Shown in pieces: positions 1 to 6,443 of a stretch of 17,154 bases of DNA (position 1 is its first letter; the number at the start of each line of letters is the position of its first letter). The translations under genes and the position numbers were made by a program. The notes beneath the pieces are model-generated. The model was not told the origin of the DNA. It made no database searches and worked only from the letters and a program-made list of their open reading frames with translations. This DNA comes from Christensenella sp. UBA1252 (GTDB lineage: Bacteria; Bacillota; Clostridia; Christensenellales; CAG-1252), in contig DBVY01000022.1 of the NCBI GenBank assembly GCA_002308575.1, positions 3,627 to 20,780 on the forward strand. Direction: 5' to 3'.

Positions 1-57
1 GTTCGACCTCTCAAGGTTGAATCCATCACCGAGAAAATAGCTCATACAGGAGGTTAA
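1..57 (+). CDS. C-terminal tail of an upstream gene (partial)
   Basis: The first frame is open from the window edge and ends at TAA 55-57, giving an 18-residue tail ending in HTGG. The AGGAGG ribosome binding site of the following recombinase lies inside its last codons, so the two genes would be translationally coupled. Such tight packing is common in serine-recombinase modules where two or three recombinase genes sit in tandem, but 18 residues are too few to name a family. It could also be chance openness, since only 19 codons are visible. Confidence 0.4.
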   Translation, partial: VRPLKVESITEKIAHTGG

Positions 58-58
58 A

Positions 59-1585
59 ATGAAATACGCAGTAATCTACGCTCGCTACTCATCCGAGAGA
101 CAAACGGAGCAGTCCATCGAAGGGCAATTGACGGAATGTCATAGTTTTGCCGAAAAGAACGAGCTCGTCATTCTCGACACGTATATCGACAGAGCGACAA
201 CCGGCACCAACGATAATCGCGCCGCTTTTCAACAAATGTTGTCCGACGCCGAAAAAGACGTACCGTGGGAGATCGTTTTGGTTTATGCCATAGACCGTTT
301 CGGAAGAAATTCCATTGAAATCGCCGTCAATAAACAGCGGTTAAAGAAAAACGGCAAGATGCTGATCTCGGCAACGCAACGGACGTCCGAGAACATCGAC
401 GGTAGCAAAAACCTCGACGGCATTCTTCTTGAAAACGTTTATATCGGTCTTGCCGAATACTACTCGGCGGAACTCTCCCAAAAGATACGCAGGGGCTTGC
501 ACGAAAGCAGGACAAAAGGACTGTACTGCGGCGGTATAATGCCTTATGGCTACAAAAAGGAGCCTGTCGATGAAAAGGGGTATCACAAACGGATCGTCGA
601 AGACGAAGTCACCGCCCCCATCGTCCGATACATCTTTCAGAGTTACGCCAACGGGATGAACGTTCCCGAAATCATAGACTCTTTGACGGCACAGGGGATT
701 TTCTATCTTGGAAAGCCGTTCGTCCGCAATACGGTCTATAAAATGTTGCGCCTTGAAAAGTATATCGGGATCGCAAGGTACACCGAAGGTGTATTTACTA
801 ACATTTTCCCGCCGCTCGTTGATAAAGACATTTTCGACAGAGTCCAAGTCATCCTTGATAAATTCGCCATCGGCGGCAAGAGCCAAAAGGTGGACTATCT
901 CCTGCGCGGCAAACTGTTTTGCGGAAAGTGCGGGAAACCGATATCCGGCGAAAAGAGCACATCCAAATCAGGCAGGGAGTTTTACTATTACAAGTGCTCC
1001 GGCAGAAAGAAATTTCATATCTGCGACAAGGCGACGATCGCAAAAGACAAAATCGAGAACCTCATCACGGAAGTGCTGATGAAAGAATTCGGGACGCCCG
1101 AGAATCAAGAATATATCGTTGGACAGATTATCGAACTGAACAGAAAGCGGCTTGCGGACAAATCCCTTTTACGCAATCTCCGAGCGGAAAAGGAAGCGGC
1201 GGAAGCATCCCTGCGAAACATTATGAAAGCGGTGGAAGACGGCTTCTTTACCAAGAGCGCAACGAAACGCGCGAACGAGTTGGAAGACCTGATCGCCGAC
1301 CTCGAAGAGCGTATAGCGATAGCGGAGTTCAAGGAAGAGAAAATACTAACTCCCGAACAGGTAAGGCAATACCTGTCCCATACGATAAAAATGGATCCTG
1401 CGCTCTTAATTCGCACCCTGATTCAGAAGATTGTAATCGACGACGAAAAGATAGAAATCCATTGTAATTATTGCGAAAATATGCCAACCGATCCCCCGAA
1501 CGACGATTCCCAAGACTTTAGTCTTGATAATGAAAAAATAGGGTGTGCGAAACAAGTTAGTGGTAGTCCACCAAAAAGGACCTAA
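59..1585 (+). CDS. Large serine recombinase (site-specific integrase/resolvase family)
   Basis: The 508-residue product should cut and rejoin DNA through a phosphoserine intermediate, integrating or excising a mobile element. The N-terminal resolvase domain (about 1-150) carries the YARYSS motif with likely nucleophile Ser11, followed by the SIEGQ and DRFGRNSIE segments typical of the fold. A recombinase domain follows (about 165-265). A zinc ribbon at about 283-325 has the pairs CGKCGK and CSGRKKFHIC, and a charged coiled coil lies at about 365-425. The length suits a complete large serine recombinase. The start has an AGGAGG at 50-55, ideally spaced. The C-terminus ends in SGSPPKRT and its stop codon lies inside the terminator stem. 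No frameshift is seen, so it may be active. Its att sites are not identified in this window. Confidence 0.93.
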   Translation: MKYAVIYARYSSERQTEQSIEGQLTECHSFAEKNELVILDTYIDRATTGTNDNRAAFQQMLSDAEKDVPWEIVLVYAIDRFGRNSIEIAVNKQRLKKNGKMLISATQRTSENIDGSKNLDGILLENVYIGLAEYYSAELSQKIRRGLHESRTKGLYCGGIMPYGYKKEPVDEKGYHKRIVEDEVTAPIVRYIFQSYANGMNVPEIIDSLTAQGIFYLGKPFVRNTVYKMLRLEKYIGIARYTEGVFTNIFPPLVDKDIFDRVQVILDKFAIGGKSQKVDYLLRGKLFCGKCGKPISGEKSTSKSGREFYYYKCSGRKKFHICDKATIAKDKIENLITEVLMKEFGTPENQEYIVGQIIELNRKRLADKSLLRNLRAEKEAAEASLRNIMKAVEDGFFTKSATKRANELEDLIADLEERIAIAEFKEEKILTPEQVRQYLSHTIKMDPALLIRTLIQKIVIDDEKIEIHCNYCENMPTDPPNDDSQDFSLDNEKIGCAKQVSGSPPKRT

Positions 1586-1611
1586 GACGAACTTGTCTTA
1601 GGTCCTTTTTT
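1573..1611 (+). terminator. Rho-independent terminator of the recombinase gene
   Basis: Perfect 16-bp stem 1573-1588 / 1595-1610 with a 6-nt loop (GAACTT), ending in a T-run. The recombinase stop codon TAA (1583-1585) is inside the 5' arm, so the last codons and the terminator are the same DNA. A smaller stem, CAAGAC/GTCTTG, lies just upstream at 1511-1526. Confidence 0.9.
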
Positions 1612-1614
1612 ATA

Positions 1615-1831
1615 CGATCCGAAAGCGAGAGCGAAGGATCGGTATGTAATCACGCCTATGGCGTGCATGTAATTGCAAGGCTCCGCCTTGCGTATGCAAC
1701 CGCTCCGTAGGAGCGCATGACACCGCTTTCGGTTCGATTACATACAAAACTGCGTTTTGATCACATACAGCGTTTCACGCTGATAACATACATTGCTCAC
1801 GCAATGATCATATGCAACGCGTTTTGCGTTG
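1615..1831 (+). repeat. Array of nine short hairpins with recurring linker (array 1)
   Basis: Consecutive small inverted repeats, mostly 6-7 bp stems with 3-5-nt loops: CGATCC/GGATCG (1615-1641, 15-nt loop), CACGCC/GGCGTG (1651-1665), GCAAGGC/GCCTTGC (1675-1691), CGCTCC/GGAGCG (1701-1715), ACCG/CGGT (1722-1733), CAAAAC/GTTTTG (1745-1759), CAGCGT/ACGCTG (1768-1782), CATTGC/GCAATG (1791-1806) and CAACGC/GCGTTG (1815-1831). The last four are joined by near-identical 8-nt linkers (ATCACATA, ATAACATA, ATCATATG). The stems differ in sequence but each remains self-complementary. There is no open reading frame of note. Function is unknown; they could be a structured RNA, a transposase-recognised repeat family or protein-binding sites. 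Confidence 0.8.
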
Positions 1832-1958
1832 ACTAAGGATAGTTGATTTATATTTTAAAGCGGGTTAGCGAGAACGCCCCCTTCCGCTCGGTCTTCGGTT
1901 TTCCGCGCGTTGACTTTTGTTTGCCGGTGTTTTTATATCTTGAAAAAGAGACTTCTTA

Positions 1959-2095
1959 CCGGTTGAAAAAAAGTTATGGCGTGTACCCATATGTGGCGAC
2001 GCGTATCGGGGTTCCTGGCAAAAGCGAGCGAAGCGAGATTTTGTGGGGTGATAGCTCGCCACTTGATATATATGGGTACACGCCTTATGCTCATT
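1959..2095 (+). repeat. Structured cassette A with 15-bp outer stem
   Basis: The outer arms GGCGTGTACCCATAT (1978-1992) and its exact complement (2070-2084) enclose an inner 7-bp stem GTGGCGA/TCGCCAC (1993-1999 / 2056-2062). Within that is a GC-rich core holding a weaker CAAAA/TTTTG pairing. The cassette opens with CCGG 19 nt before the stem and closes with ATGCTCATT 2 nt after it. Cassette B repeats this layout. It could be a structured RNA or a DNA recognition element; no known RNA family is recognised. The 84-residue frame running through it is explained by the palindrome. Confidence 0.7.
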
Positions 2096-2120
2096 AGGTA
2101 GTTTTGAAGGAAGTTTATTG

Positions 2121-2212
2121 CCGGAAAAAATTTTGGGTTGGCGTGTGTTTGGATTGACGGAGCCGAAGGCGACGTCACTTGTATATATACAAACACACGC
2201 CTAATGCTCATT
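2121..2212 (+). repeat. Structured cassette B, paralogue of cassette A
   Basis: It has CCGG (2121-2124), then 19 nt later the arm GGCGTGTGTTTG (2140-2151), complementary to 2190-2201, and ATGCTCATT 2 nt after the stem (2204-2212). The inner hairpin is TGACG-GA-GCC-GAA-GGC-GA-CGTCA (2155-2177). The first seven pairs of the outer stem match cassette A. The rest differ on both arms and remain paired, which indicates compensatory change. The inner loop is much shorter than in A. Confidence 0.7.
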
Positions 2213-2323
2213 TGCCATTTTTAGGCTTTCAAAACTTACCAGTTCGACGACCTATACCGCTCTCACTCGGAACGCAAAAGGATGCATTTTACATTATAAA
2301 ACCGTCAATGTCCCCATTTTAAA

Positions 2324-2346
2324 GAGAATTGAATTATTCAATTCTC
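2324..2346 (+). promoter_or_regulatory. Perfect hairpin/operator-like palindrome ahead of the parA-like promoter
   Basis: GAGAATTGAA, TTA, TTCAATTCTC: a perfect 10-bp inverted repeat with a 3-nt spacer, ending 25 nt before the -35 box at 2372. There is no strong T-run after it, so an operator or upstream-binding site is more likely than a terminator. The rest of 2213-2371 shows no gene. Confidence 0.45.
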
Positions 2347-2371
2347 ATTCTTTGATAATTGTACGTTTCAC

Positions 2372-2400
2372 TTGACATTTCTTTAGAAAATATATATCCT
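2372..2400 (+). promoter_or_regulatory. Sigma-A type promoter for the ParA-HEPN pair
   Basis: TTGACA (2372-2377), a 17-nt spacer and TATCCT (2395-2400), 36 nt before the ATG at 2437. The -35 is consensus; the -10 matches at four of six positions. Confidence 0.65.
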
Positions 2401-2436
2401 TGGATAGAGAAAATATATATTAATGGAGAAATGATA

Positions 2437-3486
2437 ATGAAAAAAATTGCCGTATTCAATCATAAAGGTGGCGTTTCAAAAACTACAACTTCATTTAGCC
2501 TTGGATGGGCGTTATCTCAAAAAGGGAAAAAGGTTCTTCTTGTTGATACCGATTCACAGTGTAATCTGACTCTGTATGCATTAGGTATCGATAAATTCGA
2601 TCAACTATACACTGAAAACCCATGTGATAATATCTATACATCTCTTGAACCAGCATTTAAATCGCAACCCAAACTGATATCTGCAACTAATTGTATAGAG
2701 ATAAATAAGAATTTATTTCTTCTTCCGGGGCATCTAAATTTCACAGAAAATGAAGTACAAATGGGCATTGCTATGCAATTATCAAGTGCTTTTGGTTCCA
2801 TGCAAAATCTGCCTGGAGCAATATCATATCTTATCGATAAGGTCTCAGAAAAATACCATATAGATATAGTTATTTTTGATATGAATCCAAGCCTTAGTTC
2901 TATCAATGAAGACGTCTTTATTTGCTCGGATTATTTTATTATACCTTGTTCTCCAGATTTGTTTTCCCTTTTGTCGATAGATTCTTTAAAACGAGTATTA
3001 ATCAATTGGGAAAGATGGGCCGTTCAAGCAAGAACTGTTTTCTCTGGTTCAACATATCCTTTACCGAAGAATACTCCAAAGTTTTTAGGATATACCATTA
3101 ATGATTTTAATTTGAGTTATGGACGACCACAAACTACATTTAAAGAGTTTATGGATCGTATTTCTAATAAAATAGTTCATGAATTAGTTCCAGCTCTTTC
3201 CTCTGTTAATATGACACTTGACGATGATAAATATCAGCAAGCTTATCAGTCAATGAAAAATAGTGCGAAGCGACAAAATATTGATTATCAAGATTACTAT
3301 TGTTTAGCTCAAATATCCAATTTTAATAAATTGATTGCTCTTTCTAACAATTTATCAAAACCAGTATTTGAGCTTACACTAAAAGATACAGATAGTGATG
3401 GACAACAAAGAACATTAGATTGGTTTAAATTTCTTTATCAAGCATTCGCGGAAAGAGTCTTAAGTTTAATAAAAAATGAGCATTGA
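2437..3486 (+). CDS. ParA/Soj-like P-loop ATPase
   Basis: The 349-residue MinD/ParA-family ATPase has the deviant Walker A KGGVSKTTTS, with signature Lys10 and P-loop Lys15. Ser14 replaces the usual Gly. It also has the switch I segment VDTDSQCNLT (about 36-45) and the Walker B/switch II segment IVIFDMNPS with Asp148. The start is the ATG with GGAG 8 nt upstream; the earlier TTG at 2359 lies in the promoter and is rejected. No parB follows. Instead the gene overlaps a HEPN gene by 11 nt, so plasmid partitioning is not the obvious role; an ATPase sensor or regulator of the HEPN partner is an inference. The C-terminal third (about 230-349) is longer than in minimal ParA proteins and may hold the partner interface. 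The gene is much more AT-rich than the flanks, consistent with transfer. Confidence 0.85.
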   Translation: MKKIAVFNHKGGVSKTTTSFSLGWALSQKGKKVLLVDTDSQCNLTLYALGIDKFDQLYTENPCDNIYTSLEPAFKSQPKLISATNCIEINKNLFLLPGHLNFTENEVQMGIAMQLSSAFGSMQNLPGAISYLIDKVSEKYHIDIVIFDMNPSLSSINEDVFICSDYFIIPCSPDLFSLLSIDSLKRVLINWERWAVQARTVFSGSTYPLPKNTPKFLGYTINDFNLSYGRPQTTFKEFMDRISNKIVHELVPALSSVNMTLDDDKYQQAYQSMKNSAKRQNIDYQDYYCLAQISNFNKLIALSNNLSKPVFELTLKDTDSDGQQRTLDWFKFLYQAFAERVLSLIKNEH

Positions 3487-4075
3487 AAAAAATAACTTTG
3501 ATAAATGCATTGATTCCTGCAAAGAAATGGATGCGATTTATCTTTTTTTGTCAGAAAAAAAAGTTTTATCATTGAATATTGATAGCATTTTAAGGGCAGA
3601 ATATGTCCTTATTATTAGCGCATTTGATTTTTATATTCATCAAATTGTGTGCAAAAAAATGGTTGATATGTTTCAAAACGGGTCGATTGCAAGCGATGAA
3701 CGATTAATATCTATGCGGGAAATGCAACTAATATTCCAAACCACAAACACTTCCACGCAACATGATCTTTTATTGGCCTCTTTACGTAAAAAGTTTTCTA
3801 AAGATTCTTTTCAATCATCAAGAAGCATCGAATATGCTTTAGGTTTAATTGGAATACATAATATTTGGACGAATCTTTCTCCCCGAATGGGCGATACACC
3901 TAATAATATAAAAAATAGATTGGATGTAATTGTTTTGCGAAGAAATCAGATTGCGCATGAAGCTGATTTCGATTTTTCAATGACCTCTCTCCGTCCAATA
4001 ACAATAACCGATATCAATGAATGTAGAGCATTCATTGAAAATATGGTATCAATTATCGATTCTATGATTATTTGA
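3476..4075 (+). CDS. HEPN-domain protein (RiboL-PSP type), putative RNase
   Basis: The 199-residue, mostly helical protein shows the two HEPN landmarks. An N-terminal helix RAEYVLIISAFDFYIHQIV (40-58) resembles RiboL-PSP-HEPN proteins. A C-terminal RNQIAH motif (Arg156-x4-His161) matches the RX4-6H active site of HEPN ribonucleases. Established knowledge: HEPN domains with this motif are commonly metal-independent RNases in toxin-antitoxin, CRISPR and abortive-infection systems. The start codon lies inside the end of the ATPase gene (11-nt overlap) with no Shine-Dalgarno of its own, so translation is probably coupled. A terminator follows about 110 nt after the stop. Inference: the ATPase restrains or activates this RNase. 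The family is fairly secure; the activity is unproven. Confidence 0.8.
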   Translation: MSIEKNNFDKCIDSCKEMDAIYLFLSEKKVLSLNIDSILRAEYVLIISAFDFYIHQIVCKKMVDMFQNGSIASDERLISMREMQLIFQTTNTSTQHDLLLASLRKKFSKDSFQSSRSIEYALGLIGIHNIWTNLSPRMGDTPNNIKNRLDVIVLRRNQIAHEADFDFSMTSLRPITITDINECRAFIENMVSIIDSMII

Positions 4076-4129
4076 CATTTATGAAAGTTTTTCGGTAGTT
4101 TGGCAATTTATTTTTCGGTAATATGGCAA

Positions 4130-4282
4130 ATATGGCAAAAGGCAAGAAGTATTCGTTTTACGTTTGACCTTGCCCACCATATGACAATAAAACGAACTCC
4201 GGAAGCGATTCGGAGTTCGTTTTATTTATTGCAAAAGACTTTTTCGGTATCAAATTCAATCGACCAAACTAACCAATAGCCA
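4130..4282 (+). pseudogene. Possible 3' scar of a recombinase gene overlapping the terminator
   Basis: Between the HEPN stop and 4282 two plus-strand frames stay open across CCCACCA (4173-4179) and the following hairpin. One reads CPPYDNKTNSGSDSEF, resembling the proline-proline C-terminal tails of the recombinase at 59-1585 (SGSPPKRT) and of the remnant at 6444-6734 (GQSPPSKN). Direct copies of TTTTTCGGTA occur upstream (about 4087 and 4111). It may instead be ordinary intergenic DNA. Confidence 0.25.
4186..4230 (+). terminator. Bidirectional terminator between convergent operons
   Basis: 16-bp stem 4186-4201 / 4211-4226 (core ACGAACTCCG/CGGAGTTCGT) with a 9-nt loop, an A-rich 5' flank and a T-rich 3' flank. 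It serves the ParA-HEPN pair on plus and probably the minus-strand group that ends at 4323. Confidence 0.8.
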
Positions 4283-4307
4283 GGCGCAAAAGCGCTTGGC
4301 TTTTTTG
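4278..4307 (+). terminator. Second plus-strand terminator
   Basis: AGCCAGGCGC, AAAA, GCGCTTGGCT, then a T6 run (4301-4306). The 10-bp stem has one G-T wobble. The T-run orientation fits plus-strand transcription, so it backs up the hairpin at 4186-4226. Confidence 0.75.
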
Positions 4308-4322
4308 CTATTTGATGAGTAT

Positions 4323-4697
4323 CTAATAAAGCATTTTGTCTATTACCGTATCGTATAAGTTGTTGAATAAGAAGGGCACTCGTTTTCTGTCATGTTTTTT
4401 CCCTGTCACAATTAACTCTAAATCCCCCAACAAAGGGAGGATATTTATTCGAGCAAGGGGAGTATATGTTAGACTAATTGAATGCTCATTTTCTACACGC
4501 TCCATTTGGAAAACTCCTTCATTAAAGTTGCGCATTGTTTCGTTCTTTGGGTTATTAATTAAGTAAAGATTAACAACCATTATCGTCTCTAATATTTTTT
4601 TAAACTCCGCATCTATTGCTTCAATGATTGCCTTGGGTGCCGTATCTTTTTTTAAAAACATCATTGAGGCATAATTGTGTATCATCTTCTTCCACAA
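4323..4697 (-). CDS. Unrecognised protein, possibly a fragment
   Basis: The frame gives up to 124 residues from a TTG at 4697. The first ATG is at 4685 (MIHNYASMMFLKK), and neither start has a convincing ribosome binding site. The product looks like real protein: mixed hydrophobic and charged residues, with the ending LFNNLYDTVIDKMLY. It lies in the same frame as the truncated regulator at 4743-4967, with stops in between. The neighbouring frame across the gap (about 4778-4710) is open and reads SILLELKEDDHLLISCK. Adding one A to the run at about 4710-4713 would join that stretch to this ORF. It may therefore be the 3' part of a broken gene. No family is recognised. Confidence 0.5.
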   Translation of the reverse strand: MWKKMIHNYASMMFLKKDTAPKAIIEAIDAEFKKILETIMVVNLYLINNPKNETMRNFNEGVFQMERVENEHSISLTYTPLARINILPLLGDLELIVTGKKHDRKRVPFLFNNLYDTVIDKMLY

Positions 4698-4742
4698 CGC
4701 ATCAGTTACTTTTCCCTAACATTTTGATCAAACGACTTACAA

Positions 4743-4967
4743 CTAATTAAAAGATGGTCGTCTTCTTTCAATTCTAAAAGGATAGAATCCGTATTTATTC
4801 AAAAGAGCAATATCATCATACAAAGTTGTACGATTGCACTTTAAGCCTTCTTGTTCCAATCGACGGATGATCTCGGTCGTTCCCATTGGGTGTTCATCGT
4901 CCGTTTCGGTCTTTAACAGTTCCCACACGCGGAGGAGCCTTATTTTATTGCAGCTATCGTCTCTCAT
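4743..4967 (-). CDS. Truncated helix-turn-helix regulator (N-terminus of WYL-type protein)
   Basis: The 74 residues contain a winged-helix segment: KIRLLRVWELLKTETDDEH, then MGTTEIIRRLEQEGLKCNR and TTLYDDIALLNKYGF. This closely resembles the DNA-binding N-terminus of WYL-domain regulators, which bind DNA here and sense a ligand through a C-terminal WYL domain. Full-length relatives are about 300 residues. Here the frame ends at TAG 4743-4745 soon after the wing, so the sensor domain is missing. The start is 10 nt after the preceding gene's stop and has only a weak SD (AGAAG), suggesting operon expression. It may be a standalone HTH repressor of the local operon or the relic of a longer gene. 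Confidence 0.6.
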   Translation of the reverse strand: MRDDSCNKIRLLRVWELLKTETDDEHPMGTTEIIRRLEQEGLKCNRTTLYDDIALLNKYGFYPFRIERRRPSFN

Positions 4968-4977
4968 GGTGCGCTTC

Positions 4978-5514
4978 TTATTTCTCCGAAAGTCCTCTCC
5001 ATATGATAAAATCGATTTTCTTTACATCACCAATCAACTTACTGTATTCGGGGAACGTTTTATCAAATAAGGCTATTAACGATTTTGCTTGCGGTGTTTT
5101 ATACCATTCCATTATTGCGTTATAGTTGTCAACTTGCCTTGCGATTTTCGCTTCGCTTGTCCAATAAAGCGCAGGTCCTTTAAGGTTCAAAAAGTTCGAT
5201 ACTTTTCTGTCATAGATTGGATTGCTCGGATCAAGCGTGTGCAAGAGCTTACTCGCAAAAGATAACTCCACGCTCTTCCTTTTTGTATTCTCGGCTAAAT
5301 AAACCATTATTTCTTCAATGCTCGGATTCTCTCCTTTCTTCTCTTCCATCAAAGAATAAAAGACTTTTCGCCAATCTTCATTTCGGCGCACTTGATAAAA
5401 CCCATTAAACAAGTGCTGAAACTCTTCGTTCTCGGCAACGTTTGTTTTGCCTATCAAATCCATTATCTTCAAGTATTTTTCGATTCCTTTTCTCGTCTTT
5501 TGAATCTCGTTCAT
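4978..5514 (-). CDS. Conserved-looking hypothetical helical protein
   Basis: About 178 residues from the ATG at 5514, which gives a 4-nt ATGA overlap with the upstream gene's TGA and a GGATGG about 8 nt before it. An alternative ATG at 5526 adds four residues. The protein is predicted largely helical and soluble, with no signal peptide or membrane segment. A notable segment is FASKLLHTLDPSNPIYDRKV (about 88-107), a pattern seen in several uncharacterised prokaryotic proteins, followed by an aromatic patch ending in DFIIWRGLSEK. I do not recognise the family. Its gene is the middle of the minus-strand group, cotranscribed with the 186-residue unknown and the HTH fragment. Confidence 0.7.
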   Translation of the reverse strand: MNEIQKTRKGIEKYLKIMDLIGKTNVAENEEFQHLFNGFYQVRRNEDWRKVFYSLMEEKKGENPSIEEIMVYLAENTKRKSVELSFASKLLHTLDPSNPIYDRKVSNFLNLKGPALYWTSEAKIARQVDNYNAIMEWYKTPQAKSLIALFDKTFPEYSKLIGDVKKIDFIIWRGLSEK

Positions 5515-6071
5515 TTTTTCAACCATCCCGTAACCATTATTTCCCTTAACATATCGTCTGTTCCGATATGATTGCTACTGCGTTCATCCGACGGCCAAAC
5601 GCCAAGTCGAATGTACTCCCATTCATCGCGTTCATCTTCGACCAAAGGGATGTAATCCATATCTTTTGGAAATAAAGCATACTCTTCCGTCTTATACTCT
5701 TTTTTTGTTTTTTTATTTCTTACATAAGCACAGTTGTGGAGTAGCGTGTACTTGTTGAGCTCCGGAATAAAATACCCTCCCGCCTGTTGCACGAAATAAT
5801 TATGCGCATACTGAAAAACAGAACGTGTTTCCCAATTCAAAAACCCAATCTTTTTATTTTCCTCTTTGCAGTGCCATTTCCCATCACTTAAATCAACAAA
5901 TCGATAATCCCGATTGGTTTTCGTTATAAGTTTTTTCGGAGGATTCGCTTTGTCAAAAAGCCTTGCGCGCCCCGTGTAATACCTTTGGTTATTTTTATCT
6001 ATCATATAATCGAAATCATAATCCGTATAAGTATCTTTCAATCCCACGATTTCCCAATAGGTAAACCTCAT
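5511..6071 (-). CDS. Hypothetical protein, first of the 5511-4323 operon
   Basis: 186 residues, rich in Tyr, Trp, Asp and Lys, without signal peptide or membrane helix. The composition (YWEIVG, DYDFDYMIDK, WETRSVFQYAHNYF, WEYIRLGVW) suggests a compact beta-rich soluble domain. No catalytic motif is recognised. The start is well supported: AAGGAG (6080-6085) lies 8 nt upstream and a promoter sits at 6100-6129. Its 3' end overlaps the next gene. The context between a recombinase-bounded edge and a convergent ParA-HEPN pair makes a role in an accessory or defence system possible, but that is inference only. Confidence 0.7.
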   Translation of the reverse strand: MRFTYWEIVGLKDTYTDYDFDYMIDKNNQRYYTGRARLFDKANPPKKLITKTNRDYRFVDLSDGKWHCKEENKKIGFLNWETRSVFQYAHNYFVQQAGGYFIPELNKYTLLHNCAYVRNKKTKKEYKTEEYALFPKDMDYIPLVEDERDEWEYIRLGVWPSDERSSNHIGTDDMLREIMVTGWLKK

Positions 6072-6099
6072 TGCGGTATCTCCTTATTTTACTACTTAC

Positions 6100-6129
6100 A
6101 ATATAGCATTTTCAAACCACTTATGTAAA
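6100..6129 (-). promoter_or_regulatory. Promoter of the minus-strand hypothetical operon
   Basis: Read on the minus strand: TTTACA (6129-6124), an 18-nt spacer and TATATT (6105-6100), about 28 nt before the ATG at 6071. Confidence 0.6.
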
Positions 6130-6161
6130 GACCGAGGTGCTCAAAAAAACTGCCAACTCGC

Positions 6162-6329
6162 CTATTTTTTGTCTTCATTTTTGATGTTGTTTATCATTAT
6201 GACCAACAATGAGGAGAGAAAGGCTTTGACAGTTTCCTTTGGTAGACGGTCAATAATCGGGCAGCCTACGGGTACGAATTCGCGTTGCTCTTCATGTCTT
6301 CTCAAATACTTAGTTTTCTTGTTTGCCAT
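6162..6329 (-). CDS. Small 55-residue protein of unknown function
   Basis: This minus-strand frame of 55 codons starts at ATG 6329 and is preceded by an almost perfect SD, AAAGGAGGTGA, five nt away. The sequence begins MANKKTKYLRRHEEQREF, continues VPVGCPIIDRLPKE and ends in a hydrophobic helix (about 33-48) and a lysine-rich tail. The strong SD plus a promoter with duplicated operator-like repeats argue that it is real. It lies 90 nt upstream of the 186-residue gene and may be cotranscribed. Possible roles are a small regulator or an element-encoded accessory peptide; no family is recognised. Confidence 0.6.
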   Translation of the reverse strand: MANKKTKYLRRHEEQREFVPVGCPIIDRLPKETVKAFLSSLLVIMINNIKNEDKK

Positions 6330-6363
6330 CACTATCACCTCCTTTGAAGCAAAGTGTAAATGG

Positions 6364-6414
6364 CAAACTATGCAGAATATGCCTTGTTTGGGATTATTTT
6401 CAAACTATGCAAAA
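6364..6414 (-). promoter_or_regulatory. Promoter with duplicated operator-like repeat for the small gene
   Basis: On the minus strand TTGAAA (6403-6398), 18 nt and TATTCT (6379-6374) form a plausible promoter. The 11-mer TGCATAGTTTG occurs twice, at 6411-6401 beside the -35 and at 6374-6364 just after the -10. ATGCA/TGCAT arms at 6408-6422 add a palindrome. The layout suits repression by a dimeric HTH protein, perhaps the one at 4743-4967 (inference). Confidence 0.45.
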
Positions 6415-6443
6415 TCTGCATTGTTTGATTGATAACCTTGCTT

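Noticed and set aside
1615..1831. CRISPR array
   Set aside because: Hairpins differ in sequence, the linkers are the conserved part and are only about 8 nt, and there are no cas genes.
1843..2097. 84-residue frame across cassette A
   Set aside because: No SD. The reading YGVYPY ... IYGYTPYAH is the two arms of the inverted repeat translated; the structure explains the openness better than a protein does.
2359..2436. TTG start for the ParA-like gene
   Set aside because: It would place the promoter inside the coding region; ATG 2437 has GGAG 8 nt upstream and starts the canonical MKKIAVFNHKGG.
6169..6432. 87-residue plus-strand frame
   Set aside because: Antisense to the well-supported 55-residue gene and without an SD.
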